From Streptomyces xanthophaeus (GTDB lineage Bacteria; Actinomycetota; Actinomycetes; Streptomycetales; Streptomycetaceae), in contig NZ_CP076543.1 in assembly GCF_030440515.1 (NCBI RefSeq), positions 5,156,501 through 5,220,500 on the forward strand: a stretch of DNA of 64,000 bases. Direction: 5' to 3'. This document shows positions 25,890-34,094 of the stretch, one piece after another. The position numbers were made by a program, and so were the translations under genes. Below the pieces are notes generated by a model. It was not told the DNA's origin, searched no databases, and was given only the letters and a program-made list of their open reading frames with translations. How positions within the stretch are numbered: the stretch's first letter is position 1; each line of letters begins with the position of its first letter.

Positions 25890-27278
25890 ATGACGATGCA
25901 GCCTCCGACGCATGTGCAGATGCCGATGCCCGGTTTCGAGGAGTACGAGCCCGCGGGCGACTGCGTGTGCCGGGGCTGCGCCCAGCGCCGCCGCGCCCTC
26001 GCCCGCGCGCGGGCCATACCGCTCCGGGACGGGGGGCACCCGGCCGCACGCGGCGCCCGCCGGGCGCTGGTGCTGGCCACCGCCGCGGGAGTGGTCCTGG
26101 GCGGCGGCAGTACGACCGCGGTGGCCGCGACCACCCCGGTCCCGACCCCGGTCCCGACCCCGGGGCCGGTGGCCCTGGACGACCCGGGCACTCCGCAGGG
26201 CGGCCGGACCCCGCTGCACGGCCCGAAGGGCGGGCCGGTGGGCAAGCCCGGCGCTCCGGCCAGGCCCGGCGCGGTGCGGCGGATCGACCGCGCGACGATC
26301 ATCAACCGCGCGAAGCTGTGGCTGGACGCGGAGGTCCCGTACAGCATGTCCGAGTACTGGACGGACGGCTACCGGCAGGACTGCTCGGGCTACGTCTCCA
26401 TGGTCTGGAACCTCGGGACGAACGAATGGACCGGCAGCCTCGACAAATTCGCCACCAAGATCACCAAGGATGAGCTGCTGCCGGGGGACATGCTCCTCTT
26501 CCACAACCCGGCCGACCCCAACAACGGCTCGCACGTGGTCATCTTCGGCGGCTGGGTCGACTCGACGCACACGCACTACGTCGCCTACGAGCAGACGCGC
26601 CCGAACACGCGGAAGCTGGCCACGCCCTACGGGTACTGGAGCAACGCGACGAAGTACGTCCCGTACCGGTTCAACGGGGTGCCGGGAGGCATCCTGCCCG
26701 ACGTCCCGGGCGACCAGCCCCCGGCGGGCGCCAAGCCGGGGGACGCGACGGTCTTCCCGGGCGCGGACAAGTTCGGCCCCGGCGTCACCAACGACTACGT
26801 GGCCCAGCTCGGCCGGATGCTGATCGAGCGCGGCGCGTACCGCTTCTACCCCAAGGGCGTCGCCGACCGGACGTGGAGCGACCACGACAAGCTCGCCACC
26901 GCCGCCTTCCAGCGCGCACAGGGCTGGACGGGCGCGGACGCCGACGGCATTCCGGGCACCCACACCTGGAAGCTGCTGGTCGAGAAGCAGGGCAAGAACA
27001 TCCCGCCGACGGTGGCGGGCGCGCCGGGGCCGGGCGGGGTACGGGCCTACCCGGGCGCCGCGGTGTTCCGCCCGGGCCAGTCGCACGAGGCCATCAGGGC
27101 CCTCGGCCGCCAGCTGGTGAAGAAGGGCTTCGGCAAGTACTACACATCCGGTCCGGGCCTGCGCTGGAGCGAGGCCGACCGCCGCAACGTCGAGGCCTTC
27201 CAGCGTGCGCAGGGCTGGACCGGCGCATCGGCCAACGGCTACCCGGGCCCGGAAACCTGGCGCCGGCTGTTCGCATGA
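25890..27278 (+). CDS. Secreted NlpC/P60-like cysteine peptidase with two C-terminal peptidoglycan-binding repeats
   Basis: 462 residues. A cytoplasmic start with a CVCRGC motif is followed by a hydrophobic segment (RRALVLATAAGVVLGGGSTT) acting as signal or anchor, a Pro-rich linker, then an NlpC/P60-like domain with nucleophile Cys in RQDCSGYVSMVW and His in GSHVVIFGGW. Two repeats of about 70 residues follow, each ending AFQRAQGWTGADADG or AFQRAQGWTGASANG, as in peptidoglycan-binding modules. It probably cleaves or remodels cell-wall peptides. It is followed at once by the SPFH gene, whose ribosome site overlaps this stop. Confidence 0.87.
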   Translation: MTMQPPTHVQMPMPGFEEYEPAGDCVCRGCAQRRRALARARAIPLRDGGHPAARGARRALVLATAAGVVLGGGSTTAVAATTPVPTPVPTPGPVALDDPGTPQGGRTPLHGPKGGPVGKPGAPARPGAVRRIDRATIINRAKLWLDAEVPYSMSEYWTDGYRQDCSGYVSMVWNLGTNEWTGSLDKFATKITKDELLPGDMLLFHNPADPNNGSHVVIFGGWVDSTHTHYVAYEQTRPNTRKLATPYGYWSNATKYVPYRFNGVPGGILPDVPGDQPPAGAKPGDATVFPGADKFGPGVTNDYVAQLGRMLIERGAYRFYPKGVADRTWSDHDKLATAAFQRAQGWTGADADGIPGTHTWKLLVEKQGKNIPPTVAGAPGPGGVRAYPGAAVFRPGQSHEAIRALGRQLVKKGFGKYYTSGPGLRWSEADRRNVEAFQRAQGWTGASANGYPGPETWRRLFA

Positions 27279-27289
27279 CGGAGGTAACG

Positions 27290-29143
27290 ATGTTCCCCAC
27301 GCGCACCACCTCGACGACGGGCACCCTCCGAGTGCCGCCGCTGGCCGCCCCGGTGGCGGTCCGGGCGGCGGATCCCGCGCCTGCCCCTGCCCCTGCCCCT
27401 GCCCCTGCCCCTGAGCCCGCTGCCCCCGTGACGGCTGTCCCCGCTCCCGCGGTCACGCCGGCAGCTCGCCCGGCGTGGGCCGCGGAGCCGGCGCCCATGC
27501 CGGAGCCGGTGCACGCGGCCGTGGCCGTCGCGGCGCCGCGCGAGGCCGCTCCGCCGAGCCCGCCGAGCCCGCCGCCCGCCCTGGTGGGCCGCCCCGCCAC
27601 GCCGGAGCACGCCGTCGCCGCCGAGACCTCGTTCGGCTGGGCCGCGGCGCTGGCCGCCCGCCCGGCTCCCGAGCTGCCGCACGGGTGGGAGGTCCCGGCG
27701 GCCCGGGCGCATCCGTACGACGAGGGGGACCAGGGTCCTGCGGCCATCCCGCACCCGCAGGAAGCGGAGGCCCCCGCCGGGGTGGCCACCCTGCGCCTGC
27801 GGACCGCCCAGGTCGAAGCCGAAGCCGAGGCCGAGGCGGAGGTGTACACCGAAGCCGAAGCCGAGCCCGAGGCCGCACTCGAGGTGGAAGCGGAAGCCGA
27901 AGCCGAGCCCGAAGCGGTGGCCGCGCCCGAGTACGAGCCCGTCATCGCCCCCGCCCCCGATCCCGAACCCGAGCCCGCGGACATGGCGGCCCCGCCGCAC
28001 TCCGGCATCCCCGGGCCCGGACCGGTCGAGATCGTCGCCCAGGCGGTGGCCCGCGGCCTGGACGACGCCGGCGCCGCGCCGGACCTCCCGCGCCCCGGAG
28101 CCCACCGGGGCACCTCGGTCACCGAGGTGCCGGTGCACCTCCCGTTCCGCGGGACGCAGCAGCTCCGGGCGATGCCCGCACCCGCCGCCGCGGCCACCGC
28201 GCCCGCCGCCCGTGCCCCGCGCCCCGCCCCGGGACGCCGGGTCCCGCGCGGCGACGACCGGCTCCGGGAACACCGCGGCCCGGTGCTGCCCGGCTGGGTC
28301 GGCGTGGCCGTCGGCGGGCTCGCCCTCGCCGGCTGTGTGGCCGTGCTCTGGCGGGCCGGGGTCGTCCCCGCCGCCTTCGTGGCCGCTTTCGGGGCGACCC
28401 CCCGCGCCTACCACGGCCTGCGCGCCACCCACTGGCCGCCGCTCGCCTTCCTCGGGATCGTCGCCCTCGTGTCGCTCGGCGGGCTCGGCCGGGCCCGCAC
28501 CGGCCACGCCTGGGTGCTCACCCTCTTCGGCCGCTACCGCGGCACGGTCCGGCGTACCGGCCTGACCTGGGTCAGTCCCCTGCTCCTGCGCCGCCGGGTC
28601 GACGTACGCCTGCGCCACTGGCGCAGCGACCCGATGCCCGCCGTGGACTCGGGCGGCCTCGCCCTCCAGGTCGTCGTCCAGGTCGTCTGGCAGGTCAGGG
28701 ACACCGCACGCGCCACCCTCGCCGTCGAGGACCACACGGAGTACCTCGCCGAGCAGGTCGAGTCGGCGATGGCCCGCGTGCTGTCGCAGCTGCCCGCCGA
28801 CGCCTTCCACGAGGACGCCCCGACCCTGCGCGACGCCGAGGCCGTCGGTGACGCGCTGACCCGGATGCTGGCGGCCGAGACGGAGGCGGTCGGGATCGAG
28901 GTGTTCTCGGCCCAGCCGACCCGGATCGAGTACGCGGCCGAGGTGGCCGAGGCCATGCGCCGCCGCCGGGTCGCGGCGATCGACGCCAAGCACCGGGACA
29001 CCGTGCTGACCTCGGTCGTGGACGCCGTCGACGACACCGTCCACCGGCTGACCTCGCGGGGGCTGGTCGAGCTCGACGACTACGAGCGCAAGGCGCTGGT
29101 GAAGGACCTCACGGTCGCCTTCTACACGGGCCGCTCCGAGTAA
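27290..29143 (+). CDS. SPFH (band 7) domain protein with long disordered N-terminus
   Basis: 617 residues from ATG 27290 (GGAGG 5 bases upstream). Residues 1-330 are low complexity: APAPAPAPAP, then a glutamate-alanine region with EAEAEAEAEVYTEAEAEPEA. Two membrane helices follow (VGVAVGGLALAGCVAVLW and PPLAFLGIVALVSLGGLG), then an SPFH domain (VLTLFGRYRGTVRRTGLTWV, VDSGGLALQVVVQVVWQVRD, LAVEDHTEYLAEQVESAMARVLS). SPFH proteins form membrane scaffolds. Coupling to a cell-wall hydrolase gene suggests a role in organising envelope remodelling. This is inference. Confidence 0.85.
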   Translation: MFPTRTTSTTGTLRVPPLAAPVAVRAADPAPAPAPAPAPAPEPAAPVTAVPAPAVTPAARPAWAAEPAPMPEPVHAAVAVAAPREAAPPSPPSPPPALVGRPATPEHAVAAETSFGWAAALAARPAPELPHGWEVPAARAHPYDEGDQGPAAIPHPQEAEAPAGVATLRLRTAQVEAEAEAEAEVYTEAEAEPEAALEVEAEAEAEPEAVAAPEYEPVIAPAPDPEPEPADMAAPPHSGIPGPGPVEIVAQAVARGLDDAGAAPDLPRPGAHRGTSVTEVPVHLPFRGTQQLRAMPAPAAAATAPAARAPRPAPGRRVPRGDDRLREHRGPVLPGWVGVAVGGLALAGCVAVLWRAGVVPAAFVAAFGATPRAYHGLRATHWPPLAFLGIVALVSLGGLGRARTGHAWVLTLFGRYRGTVRRTGLTWVSPLLLRRRVDVRLRHWRSDPMPAVDSGGLALQVVVQVVWQVRDTARATLAVEDHTEYLAEQVESAMARVLSQLPADAFHEDAPTLRDAEAVGDALTRMLAAETEAVGIEVFSAQPTRIEYAAEVAEAMRRRRVAAIDAKHRDTVLTSVVDAVDDTVHRLTSRGLVELDDYERKALVKDLTVAFYTGRSE

Positions 29144-29299
29144 AGGGCGACAGGGGGAGTCCGGAGGAGTGCAGGAGGGCCCAGGAGGCCCAGGAGGGTC
29201 CAGGAGGGTCCAGCGGTACGGGAGCGGGTGGCCGGAAGGTAACGGACCACCCGTTTTCCCATTGGTATGGACATGGCCAACTCTCGTCAATAATCTGGG

Positions 29300-29315
29300 A
29301 CTTGGTCTAGACCTA
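29300..29315 (+). promoter_or_regulatory. DasR-like operator (dre) before the LPMO gene
   Basis: ACTTGGTCTAGACCTA matches the palindromic dre consensus of the GntR-family GlcNAc regulator DasR (ACTGGTCTAGACCAGT) at the TGGTCTAGACC core. It lies 53 bp before the start codon. Confidence 0.8.
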
Positions 29316-29367
29316 ATCCCCACACGCGCGCGCTCTCACCGAACTCCCCCCACGTTCAAGGAGCATC

Positions 29368-29976
29368 ATGCGTCCCATCCGCATGCCCAAACGGGCCGGC
29401 GTCGCCGCGCTCGGCCTCGGCCTCGTCGCCGGGATCACCCTCGTCAGCGCCCCCGCCGCCAGCAGTCACGGCTACACCGACACCCCGATCAGCCGCCAGA
29501 AGCTCTGCGCCAACCGCACCGTCTCCGACTGCGGTGCGATCCAGTGGGAGCCGCAGAGCGTCGAGGGCTTCAAGGGGTTCCCGGCCGCCGGCCCCGCCGA
29601 CGGCAAGATATGTTCCGGCGGACTCTCCCAGTTCTCCGAGCTCGACAACCCGCGCGGCGGCGCATGGCCCACCACCAAGGTGACCAGCGGGCAGAGCTAC
29701 TCCTTCCGGTGGCAGTTCACCGCCAACCACTCCACCACCGACTTCAAGTACTACGTCACCAAGAACGGCTGGACCGGCACCAAGGCCCTCACCCGCGCCG
29801 ACCTCGAACCCCAGCCCTTCCTCACGGTCGCCTACAACGGCGCCCGCCCCGCCATGACCACCGTCCACCAGGGCGCCATGCCGAGCGGCAAGACGGGCCG
29901 GCACCTGATCCTGGCCGTCTGGACCGTCAACGACACCCCGATGGCCTTCTACGCCTGCTCCGACGTTCAATTCTGA
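29368..29976 (+). CDS. AA10 lytic polysaccharide monooxygenase (chitin-active type)
   Basis: 202 residues. A signal peptide ends at ASS, so the mature protein begins HGYTDTP with the histidine-brace His (H34). The second copper His is in FTANHSTTDF (H121). Other AA10 features are SRQKLCANR, ICSGGLSQFSELDNPRGG and the C-terminal GRHLILAVWTVNDTPMAFYACSDVQF strand pair. It is a single-domain enzyme without a CBM. It oxidises crystalline chitin to open it for chitinases such as that at 36499. AAGGAG precedes the ATG and a DasR-like box lies upstream. Confidence 0.93.
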   Translation: MRPIRMPKRAGVAALGLGLVAGITLVSAPAASSHGYTDTPISRQKLCANRTVSDCGAIQWEPQSVEGFKGFPAAGPADGKICSGGLSQFSELDNPRGGAWPTTKVTSGQSYSFRWQFTANHSTTDFKYYVTKNGWTGTKALTRADLEPQPFLTVAYNGARPAMTTVHQGAMPSGKTGRHLILAVWTVNDTPMAFYACSDVQF

Positions 29977-29986
29977 CGTTACGTCA
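29974..29986. promoter_or_regulatory. Perfect 13-bp palindrome over the LPMO stop codon
   Basis: TGACGT-T-ACGTCA begins with the LPMO stop codon and ends 3 bp before a possible -10 (TACCCT, 29989-29994) of the acyl-CoA synthetase gene. It is a likely operator for an unlinked TetR-type regulator. Confidence 0.5.
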
Positions 29987-30002
29987 GCTACCCTCCGGCG
30001 GC

Positions 30003-31700
30003 ATGCGGACGACGACTGCACCCGAAACCGTCGCGGAGCTCATAGCGCGCCAATGGGGCGACCACCGGCCCGGGCTGAAACACGAGAACGGTGTCCTCAC
30101 CCACCACCGGACCGCCCAGGAGGCCGCCGCGCGCGCCGCGCTCCTCGTCGACCTCATGCCTCCGGGGGGCGAGCCGCACCTCGGGGTCCTGCTCGACAAC
30201 ACCCCCGAGTTCCCGTTCTGGCTCGGCGCGGCGGCCCTCGCGGGGGCCGCCGTCGCCGGGATCAACCCCACACGGCGCGGCCCCGAACTGGCCCGCGACA
30301 TCCTCCACACCGACTGCCGGATCCTGATCACCGAGCGCGCCCACCTGCCGCTGCTGCGCGGCCTCGACCTGCCCGGCGTACGCGTCCTGGTCACCGGCAC
30401 CGAGGAGTACGAGGCCCTGCTCGCCCCCTACGCCGCGGCCAAGCCCGGCGAGGCGGCGCTGCGCACCCCCGCCCCCGACTCCCGCCTCCTCCTCTACTTC
30501 ACCTCCGGCTCCACCGGCGCCCCCAAGGCCGCGATCTGCTCCCAGGGCCGGCTCGCCGCGGCCGGAGCCGCGCTGGCCCGCCAGTTCACCGTCACCCCGG
30601 ACGACGTCCACTACATCTGCATGCCGCTCTTCCACGGCAACGCCGTCATCGCCGACTGGCTGCCGGCGCTCGTCGGCGGGGCCCCGGTGGCGCTGCGCCG
30701 CCGCTTCTCGGCCTCCGCGTTCCTGGACGACGTACGGGCCTACGGGGCCACGTACTTCACCTACGTCGGGCGGGCGGTCCAGTACCTCCTGGCCACCGAA
30801 CCCCGCCCCGACGACCGTGCCCACACCCTGCGCCTCGGCTTCGGCACCGAGGCTGGGGCGGTGGACGCGGCCCGCTTCGCCGAGCGGTTCGGGGTCCGGC
30901 TGGTGGAGGGCTACGGGGCCACCGAGGGCGGCGCCTCCGTCATGGGGGCCCCTCCCAGCGGTAGCTGGGGGAGCACCCCGGACACCCCGCCGGGCGCCCT
31001 GGGCCGGGCCGGCGCGGGCGACGACCTGGCGGTGATCGACCCGGCCACCGGCGCGGAATGCCCGCCCGCGGTCCTCGCCCCGGACGGCCGCCTGCTGAAC
31101 GGCTCGGCGGCGATCGGCGAACTGGTCAACCGCGGCCGCAGCCTCTTCGAGGGGTACTGGCGCAACCCGGACGCGGAGGCCGACCGCACCCGCGACGGCT
31201 GGTACTGGACGGGAGACCTCTTCTTCCGCGACGCGGCGGGCTTCCTCTACTTCGCGGGCCGCACCGACGACCGGCTCCGCGTCGACAGCGAGAACCTCGC
31301 CGCGGCGATGATCGAGAACATCCTGGCCCGCTGGACGGACGCGGCGGCGGTCGCCGTCTACGCCGTCCCGGACGAGGTGGCGGGGGACCAGGTCATGGCG
31401 GCCCTCGCCCTCCGGGAGGGCGCGGCCTTCGACCCGTCGGCCTTCGGGACCTTCCTCTCCGGCCAGCCGGACCTGGGCACGAAGATGGCCCCGCGCTACG
31501 TCCGCGTCGTCGAGGCCATGCCGACCACGGCGACGAACAAGATCCACCGCGTCTCCCTCCGCCGCGAGGGCTTCCGCTGCGCGGACCCGGTCTGGCACCG
31601 CTCCCCGTCCGGCGCCTACACCCCCCTGGACGCGGCCGCCCTGACCGCCCTCGTGGCGGAGTACGACTCGCACGGCCGGTCCGACCTGCTGGCCCACTGA
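30003..31700 (+). CDS. AMP-binding acyl-CoA synthetase family protein
   Basis: 565 residues. The adenylation motifs are LLYFTSGSTGAPKAAI (phosphate loop), LVEGYGATEGGASV, the Asp of GWYWTGDLFFRDAAGFLYFAGRTDDRLRVDSENLAA, and a late Lys in TTATNKIHR. The closest general type is long- or very-long-chain fatty acid-CoA ligase or crotonobetaine-CoA ligase. A palindromic dispersed repeat (30944-30980) is embedded in frame just after the GATEGG motif, encoding GAPPSGSWGSTP. The promoter is probably leaderless or nearly so. No acyl carrier protein or other pathway gene is nearby. Confidence 0.88.
   Translation: MRTTTAPETVAELIARQWGDHRPGLKHENGVLTHHRTAQEAAARAALLVDLMPPGGEPHLGVLLDNTPEFPFWLGAAALAGAAVAGINPTRRGPELARDILHTDCRILITERAHLPLLRGLDLPGVRVLVTGTEEYEALLAPYAAAKPGEAALRTPAPDSRLLLYFTSGSTGAPKAAICSQGRLAAAGAALARQFTVTPDDVHYICMPLFHGNAVIADWLPALVGGAPVALRRRFSASAFLDDVRAYGATYFTYVGRAVQYLLATEPRPDDRAHTLRLGFGTEAGAVDAARFAERFGVRLVEGYGATEGGASVMGAPPSGSWGSTPDTPPGALGRAGAGDDLAVIDPATGAECPPAVLAPDGRLLNGSAAIGELVNRGRSLFEGYWRNPDAEADRTRDGWYWTGDLFFRDAAGFLYFAGRTDDRLRVDSENLAAAMIENILARWTDAAAVAVYAVPDEVAGDQVMAALALREGAAFDPSAFGTFLSGQPDLGTKMAPRYVRVVEAMPTTATNKIHRVSLRREGFRCADPVWHRSPSGAYTPLDAAALTALVAEYDSHGRSDLLAH
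30944..30980. repeat. Palindromic dispersed repeat embedded in the acyl-CoA synthetase gene
   Basis: CTCCCAGC and GCTGGGGGAG pair around GGTA, flanked by GGGGGCCC and CACCCC. This is a REP-like unit of a type common in Streptomyces intergenic DNA. Frame is maintained. Confidence 0.7.
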
Positions 31701-31720
31701 CCCCCGCCCCGCCGCTGCCG

Positions 31721-31810
31721 GGCTCCGCCCGGACCCGCGCCTCAAACGCCGGCGGGGCTATTTTCAGCCCCGTCGGCGTTTGAGGCGCGGGGTCTGGGGC
31801 GGAGCCCCAG
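31721..31810. repeat. Two opposed copies of the dispersed repeat forming a giant stem-loop
   Basis: The left arm (31721-31760) and right arm (31767-31809) are near-perfect complements around ATTTTC, with CGCCTCAAACGCCGGCGGGG and its inverse. It sits after the acyl-CoA synthetase stop and may act as its terminator. Confidence 0.8.
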
Positions 31811-31918
31811 GTCTTTGGGGCGCGGGGCCGGGCGGAGTCCGGGGTAGGGCTGGGTATACCCGGCGGAGGCCCGGTAGGGCCATCGTCACCCCGCCGGGCC
31901 CGCGGCTAGCGTGCCTGC

Positions 31919-33223
31919 ATGGACGATCACCCCCGCACCCCCTGGCACGCCCTGGCCCGCGGCCGGTACCTGCGTTCCGCCTGGCCCTGGCGGTCCGCCG
32001 GGTACCTCGCCGGGAGCGCCCTCACCGGGGTCCCCCTCCTCCTCGTCCTCGTCCTCCTCGCCGGGGCCGGCGCCACGCTCGGCCCCGTCCTCGTCGGCCT
32101 GCCGCTGCTCGCCCTGCTCGGCCTCGTCGGCGTACCCGCCGCCGCCGTCGAGCGCCGCCGTCTGCGCCTCGTCGACCGCACCCCCACCGGCACCCCCCAC
32201 CGCACCCCCGCCGAACCCGGCCTCCTCGCCTGGGCCCGGCTGCGCTACCGCGAGCAGGCCACCTGGCGCGAGCTCGCCCACGCGGTCCTGCACGGCTTCG
32301 TGCTCTGGTGGGCCGACCTCGCCGTCGTCGGGACCCTGCTCGGCCTGCCGCTGCTCCTGCTCACCACCCCGCTCCAGCTCGCCCTCGCCGCCGACGGCGA
32401 GGTCAAGGTGGTCAAGCTCTGGCTGGTCACCTCCTACCCGGTCGCCTTCGCGATCGCCGCCGCCGGGGCCGTGCTGCTCCCCGTCCTCCTCCACCCGCTC
32501 GGCGCCCTCGCCGGGGCCCGCGCCGCCCTCACCCGCGCCCTGCTCGCTCCCCGCGAGCGCGAGCTCCAGGGGCTGCTCGCCGAGGTCACCCACTCCCGGG
32601 CCCGGCTCGTCGCCGCCTTCGAGGCCGAGCGCCGCCGGATCGAGCGCGACCTCCACGACGGCGCCCAGCAGCGGCTCGTCGCCCTCACCATGACCCTCGG
32701 CCTCGCCCGCCTCGACGCACCGCCGGGCCCGCTCGCCGACCGGCTCGCGACCGCCCACGACGAGGCCGGCAAGGTCCTCGCGGAACTGCGCGAGCTGATC
32801 CACGGCATCCACCCCCAGGTGCTCACCGACTACGGCCTCACCGGCGCCCTCGCCGACGTCGCCGAGCGTTCCGCCGTCCCCGTGGACGCCGATCTGGGTA
32901 CCGGTGGGCTGCCGCGCCTCCCGGAGTCCGTCGAGGCCGCCGCCTACTTCGGGGTCTGCGAGGCCCTCGCCAACATCGGCCGGCACAGCGGCGCGGCCCG
33001 CGCCGCCGTCACCGCCCGGCACACCGGAGCCGCGCTGCTCATAGACGTCACCGACGACGGCCGCGGCGGCGCGGATCCGGCCGCCGGGTCCGGGCTGACC
33101 GGACTGGCCGACCGGATCGCGGTCCTCGATGGCACACTGGCGATCACCAGCCCGCCCGGTGGCCCGACCGTTCTGAGCCTGGAGATCCCGTGCCCGGTGA
33201 TCAGCCCCACGAGCAATCCCTGA
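31919..33223 (+). CDS. NarL-type sensor histidine kinase
   Basis: 434 residues. Membrane helices lie at about 25-80 and 125-200 (LTGVPLLLVLVLLAGAGATL, LPLLALLGLVGVPAAAV, AIAAAGAVLLPVLLHPLGAL), then a HisKA_3 dimerisation domain with phospho-accepting His in RRRIERDLHDGAQQRLV, and a HATPase domain (CEALANIGRHSG, DVTDDGRGGADPAAGSGLTGLADR). TAGCGT ends 6 bases before the ATG, so transcription is probably leaderless. It overlaps the response-regulator gene by 34 bp. The signal is unknown; the lack of a large extracellular domain suggests sensing within the membrane. Confidence 0.92.
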   Translation: MDDHPRTPWHALARGRYLRSAWPWRSAGYLAGSALTGVPLLLVLVLLAGAGATLGPVLVGLPLLALLGLVGVPAAAVERRRLRLVDRTPTGTPHRTPAEPGLLAWARLRYREQATWRELAHAVLHGFVLWWADLAVVGTLLGLPLLLLTTPLQLALAADGEVKVVKLWLVTSYPVAFAIAAAGAVLLPVLLHPLGALAGARAALTRALLAPRERELQGLLAEVTHSRARLVAAFEAERRRIERDLHDGAQQRLVALTMTLGLARLDAPPGPLADRLATAHDEAGKVLAELRELIHGIHPQVLTDYGLTGALADVAERSAVPVDADLGTGGLPRLPESVEAAAYFGVCEALANIGRHSGAARAAVTARHTGAALLIDVTDDGRGGADPAAGSGLTGLADRIAVLDGTLAITSPPGGPTVLSLEIPCPVISPTSNP

Positions 33224-33861
33224 ACATCGTCCTCGCCGAGGACGGGGTCCTGCTGCGCGAAGGGCTCGTAGGCCTGCTGACGCGTTTCGGCCACCGGGTG
33301 GCGGCCGCCGTCGGGGACGCGGACGAGCTCCGTGCCGCCGTGGCCGTCCACGCCCCGGACATCGTCGTGACCGACGTACGGATGCCCCCGGGCCTGTCCG
33401 ACGACGGACTGCGCGCCGCCGTGGAGCTCCGGGCCGCGCGCCCGGACCTGCCGGTGCTGGTGCTCAGCCAGTACGTGCAGCGCTCGTACGCCGCCGACCT
33501 GCTGGATTCCGGGGACGGCAGCGGCGTCGGCTACCTGCTCAAGGACCGGGTCGGGCAGGTGGAGCAGTTCCTCGACGCCGTGGTCACGGTGGCCGGCGGC
33601 GGCACGGTGGTGGACCCGGAGGTCGTACGCCAGCTCCTGCGCCGGCGGCGCGACCCGCTGGCGGCGCTGACCCCGCGGGAACGGGAGGTCCTGGGCCTGG
33701 TGGCGGAGGGCAAGTCGAACGGGGCCGTGGCCCGGGAGCTGGTGGTGTCCGAGGCGGCCGTCGGCAAACACATCGGGAACATCCTGGGAAAGCTCGACCT
33801 GCCGCCCGCCGAGGACACCCACCGCCGGGTCCTGGCGGTCCTCGCGTACCTCCGCGGCTAA
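33190..33861 (+). CDS. NarL/FixJ-type response regulator
   Basis: 223 residues. The receiver domain has acidic pocket residues in VLAEDG, phospho-acceptor Asp in DIVVTDVRMPPG, conserved Ser in VLVLSQYVQ and Lys in YLLKDR. The LuxR-type helix-turn-helix is LTPREREVLGLVAEGKSNGAVARELVVSEAAVGKHIGNILGKL. GTG 33190 is inside the kinase gene, implying coupling. Targets are unknown. Confidence 0.92.
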   Translation: MPGDQPHEQSLNIVLAEDGVLLREGLVGLLTRFGHRVAAAVGDADELRAAVAVHAPDIVVTDVRMPPGLSDDGLRAAVELRAARPDLPVLVLSQYVQRSYAADLLDSGDGSGVGYLLKDRVGQVEQFLDAVVTVAGGGTVVDPEVVRQLLRRRRDPLAALTPREREVLGLVAEGKSNGAVARELVVSEAAVGKHIGNILGKLDLPPAEDTHRRVLAVLAYLRG

Positions 33862-33909
33862 TGGTTTTGAGCACCCCTGAGGACCAGGTAGTATTTTCTC
33901 TGTCAGCAG

Positions 33910-33983
33910 GCGCCGCTAGCTCAGTTGGTTAGAGCAGCTGACTCTTAATCAGCGGGTCCGGGGTTCGAGTCCCTGGCGGCGCA
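33910..33983 (+). tRNA. tRNA-Lys (anticodon CUU), copy 2
   Basis: Same 74-base sequence as copy 1, on the other strand. The upstream region has a TAGTAT hexamer (33889 area) followed by the conserved TGTCAGCA, consistent with a -10 box. A terminator follows. Confidence 0.97.
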
Positions 33984-33989
33984 CCTGTC

Positions 33990-34028
33990 CTTCGGGCGGT
34001 TTCCGGTTTCACCGGGAACCGCCCGAAG
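33990..34028 (+). terminator. Terminator after tRNA-Lys copy 2
   Basis: CTTCGGGCGGTT and AACCGCCCGAAG pair around an inner CCGGTTTCACCGG hairpin, followed by TGTTTT. Confidence 0.85.
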
Positions 34029-34094
34029 TGTTTTCCGGGCCCATCAGCCCATCGGCCCATGGGCCCGCGCGCCCGCCCGCTTCCACCGCCCGCC

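Noticed and set aside
26873..27289. Extension of the SPFH protein upstream to 26873
   Set aside because: It would read through the NlpC/P60-like gene in another frame. ATG 27290 has GGAGG at proper distance.
29368..31700. Small biosynthetic cluster around the acyl-CoA synthetase
   Set aside because: No carrier protein, ketosynthase, condensation or tailoring gene nearby; the neighbours are a chitin LPMO and a two-component pair.
31780..33189. Arg-rich N-terminal extension of the response regulator to 693 residues
   Set aside because: It is the +2 frame of the histidine kinase gene. The receiver domain begins right after GTG 33190.
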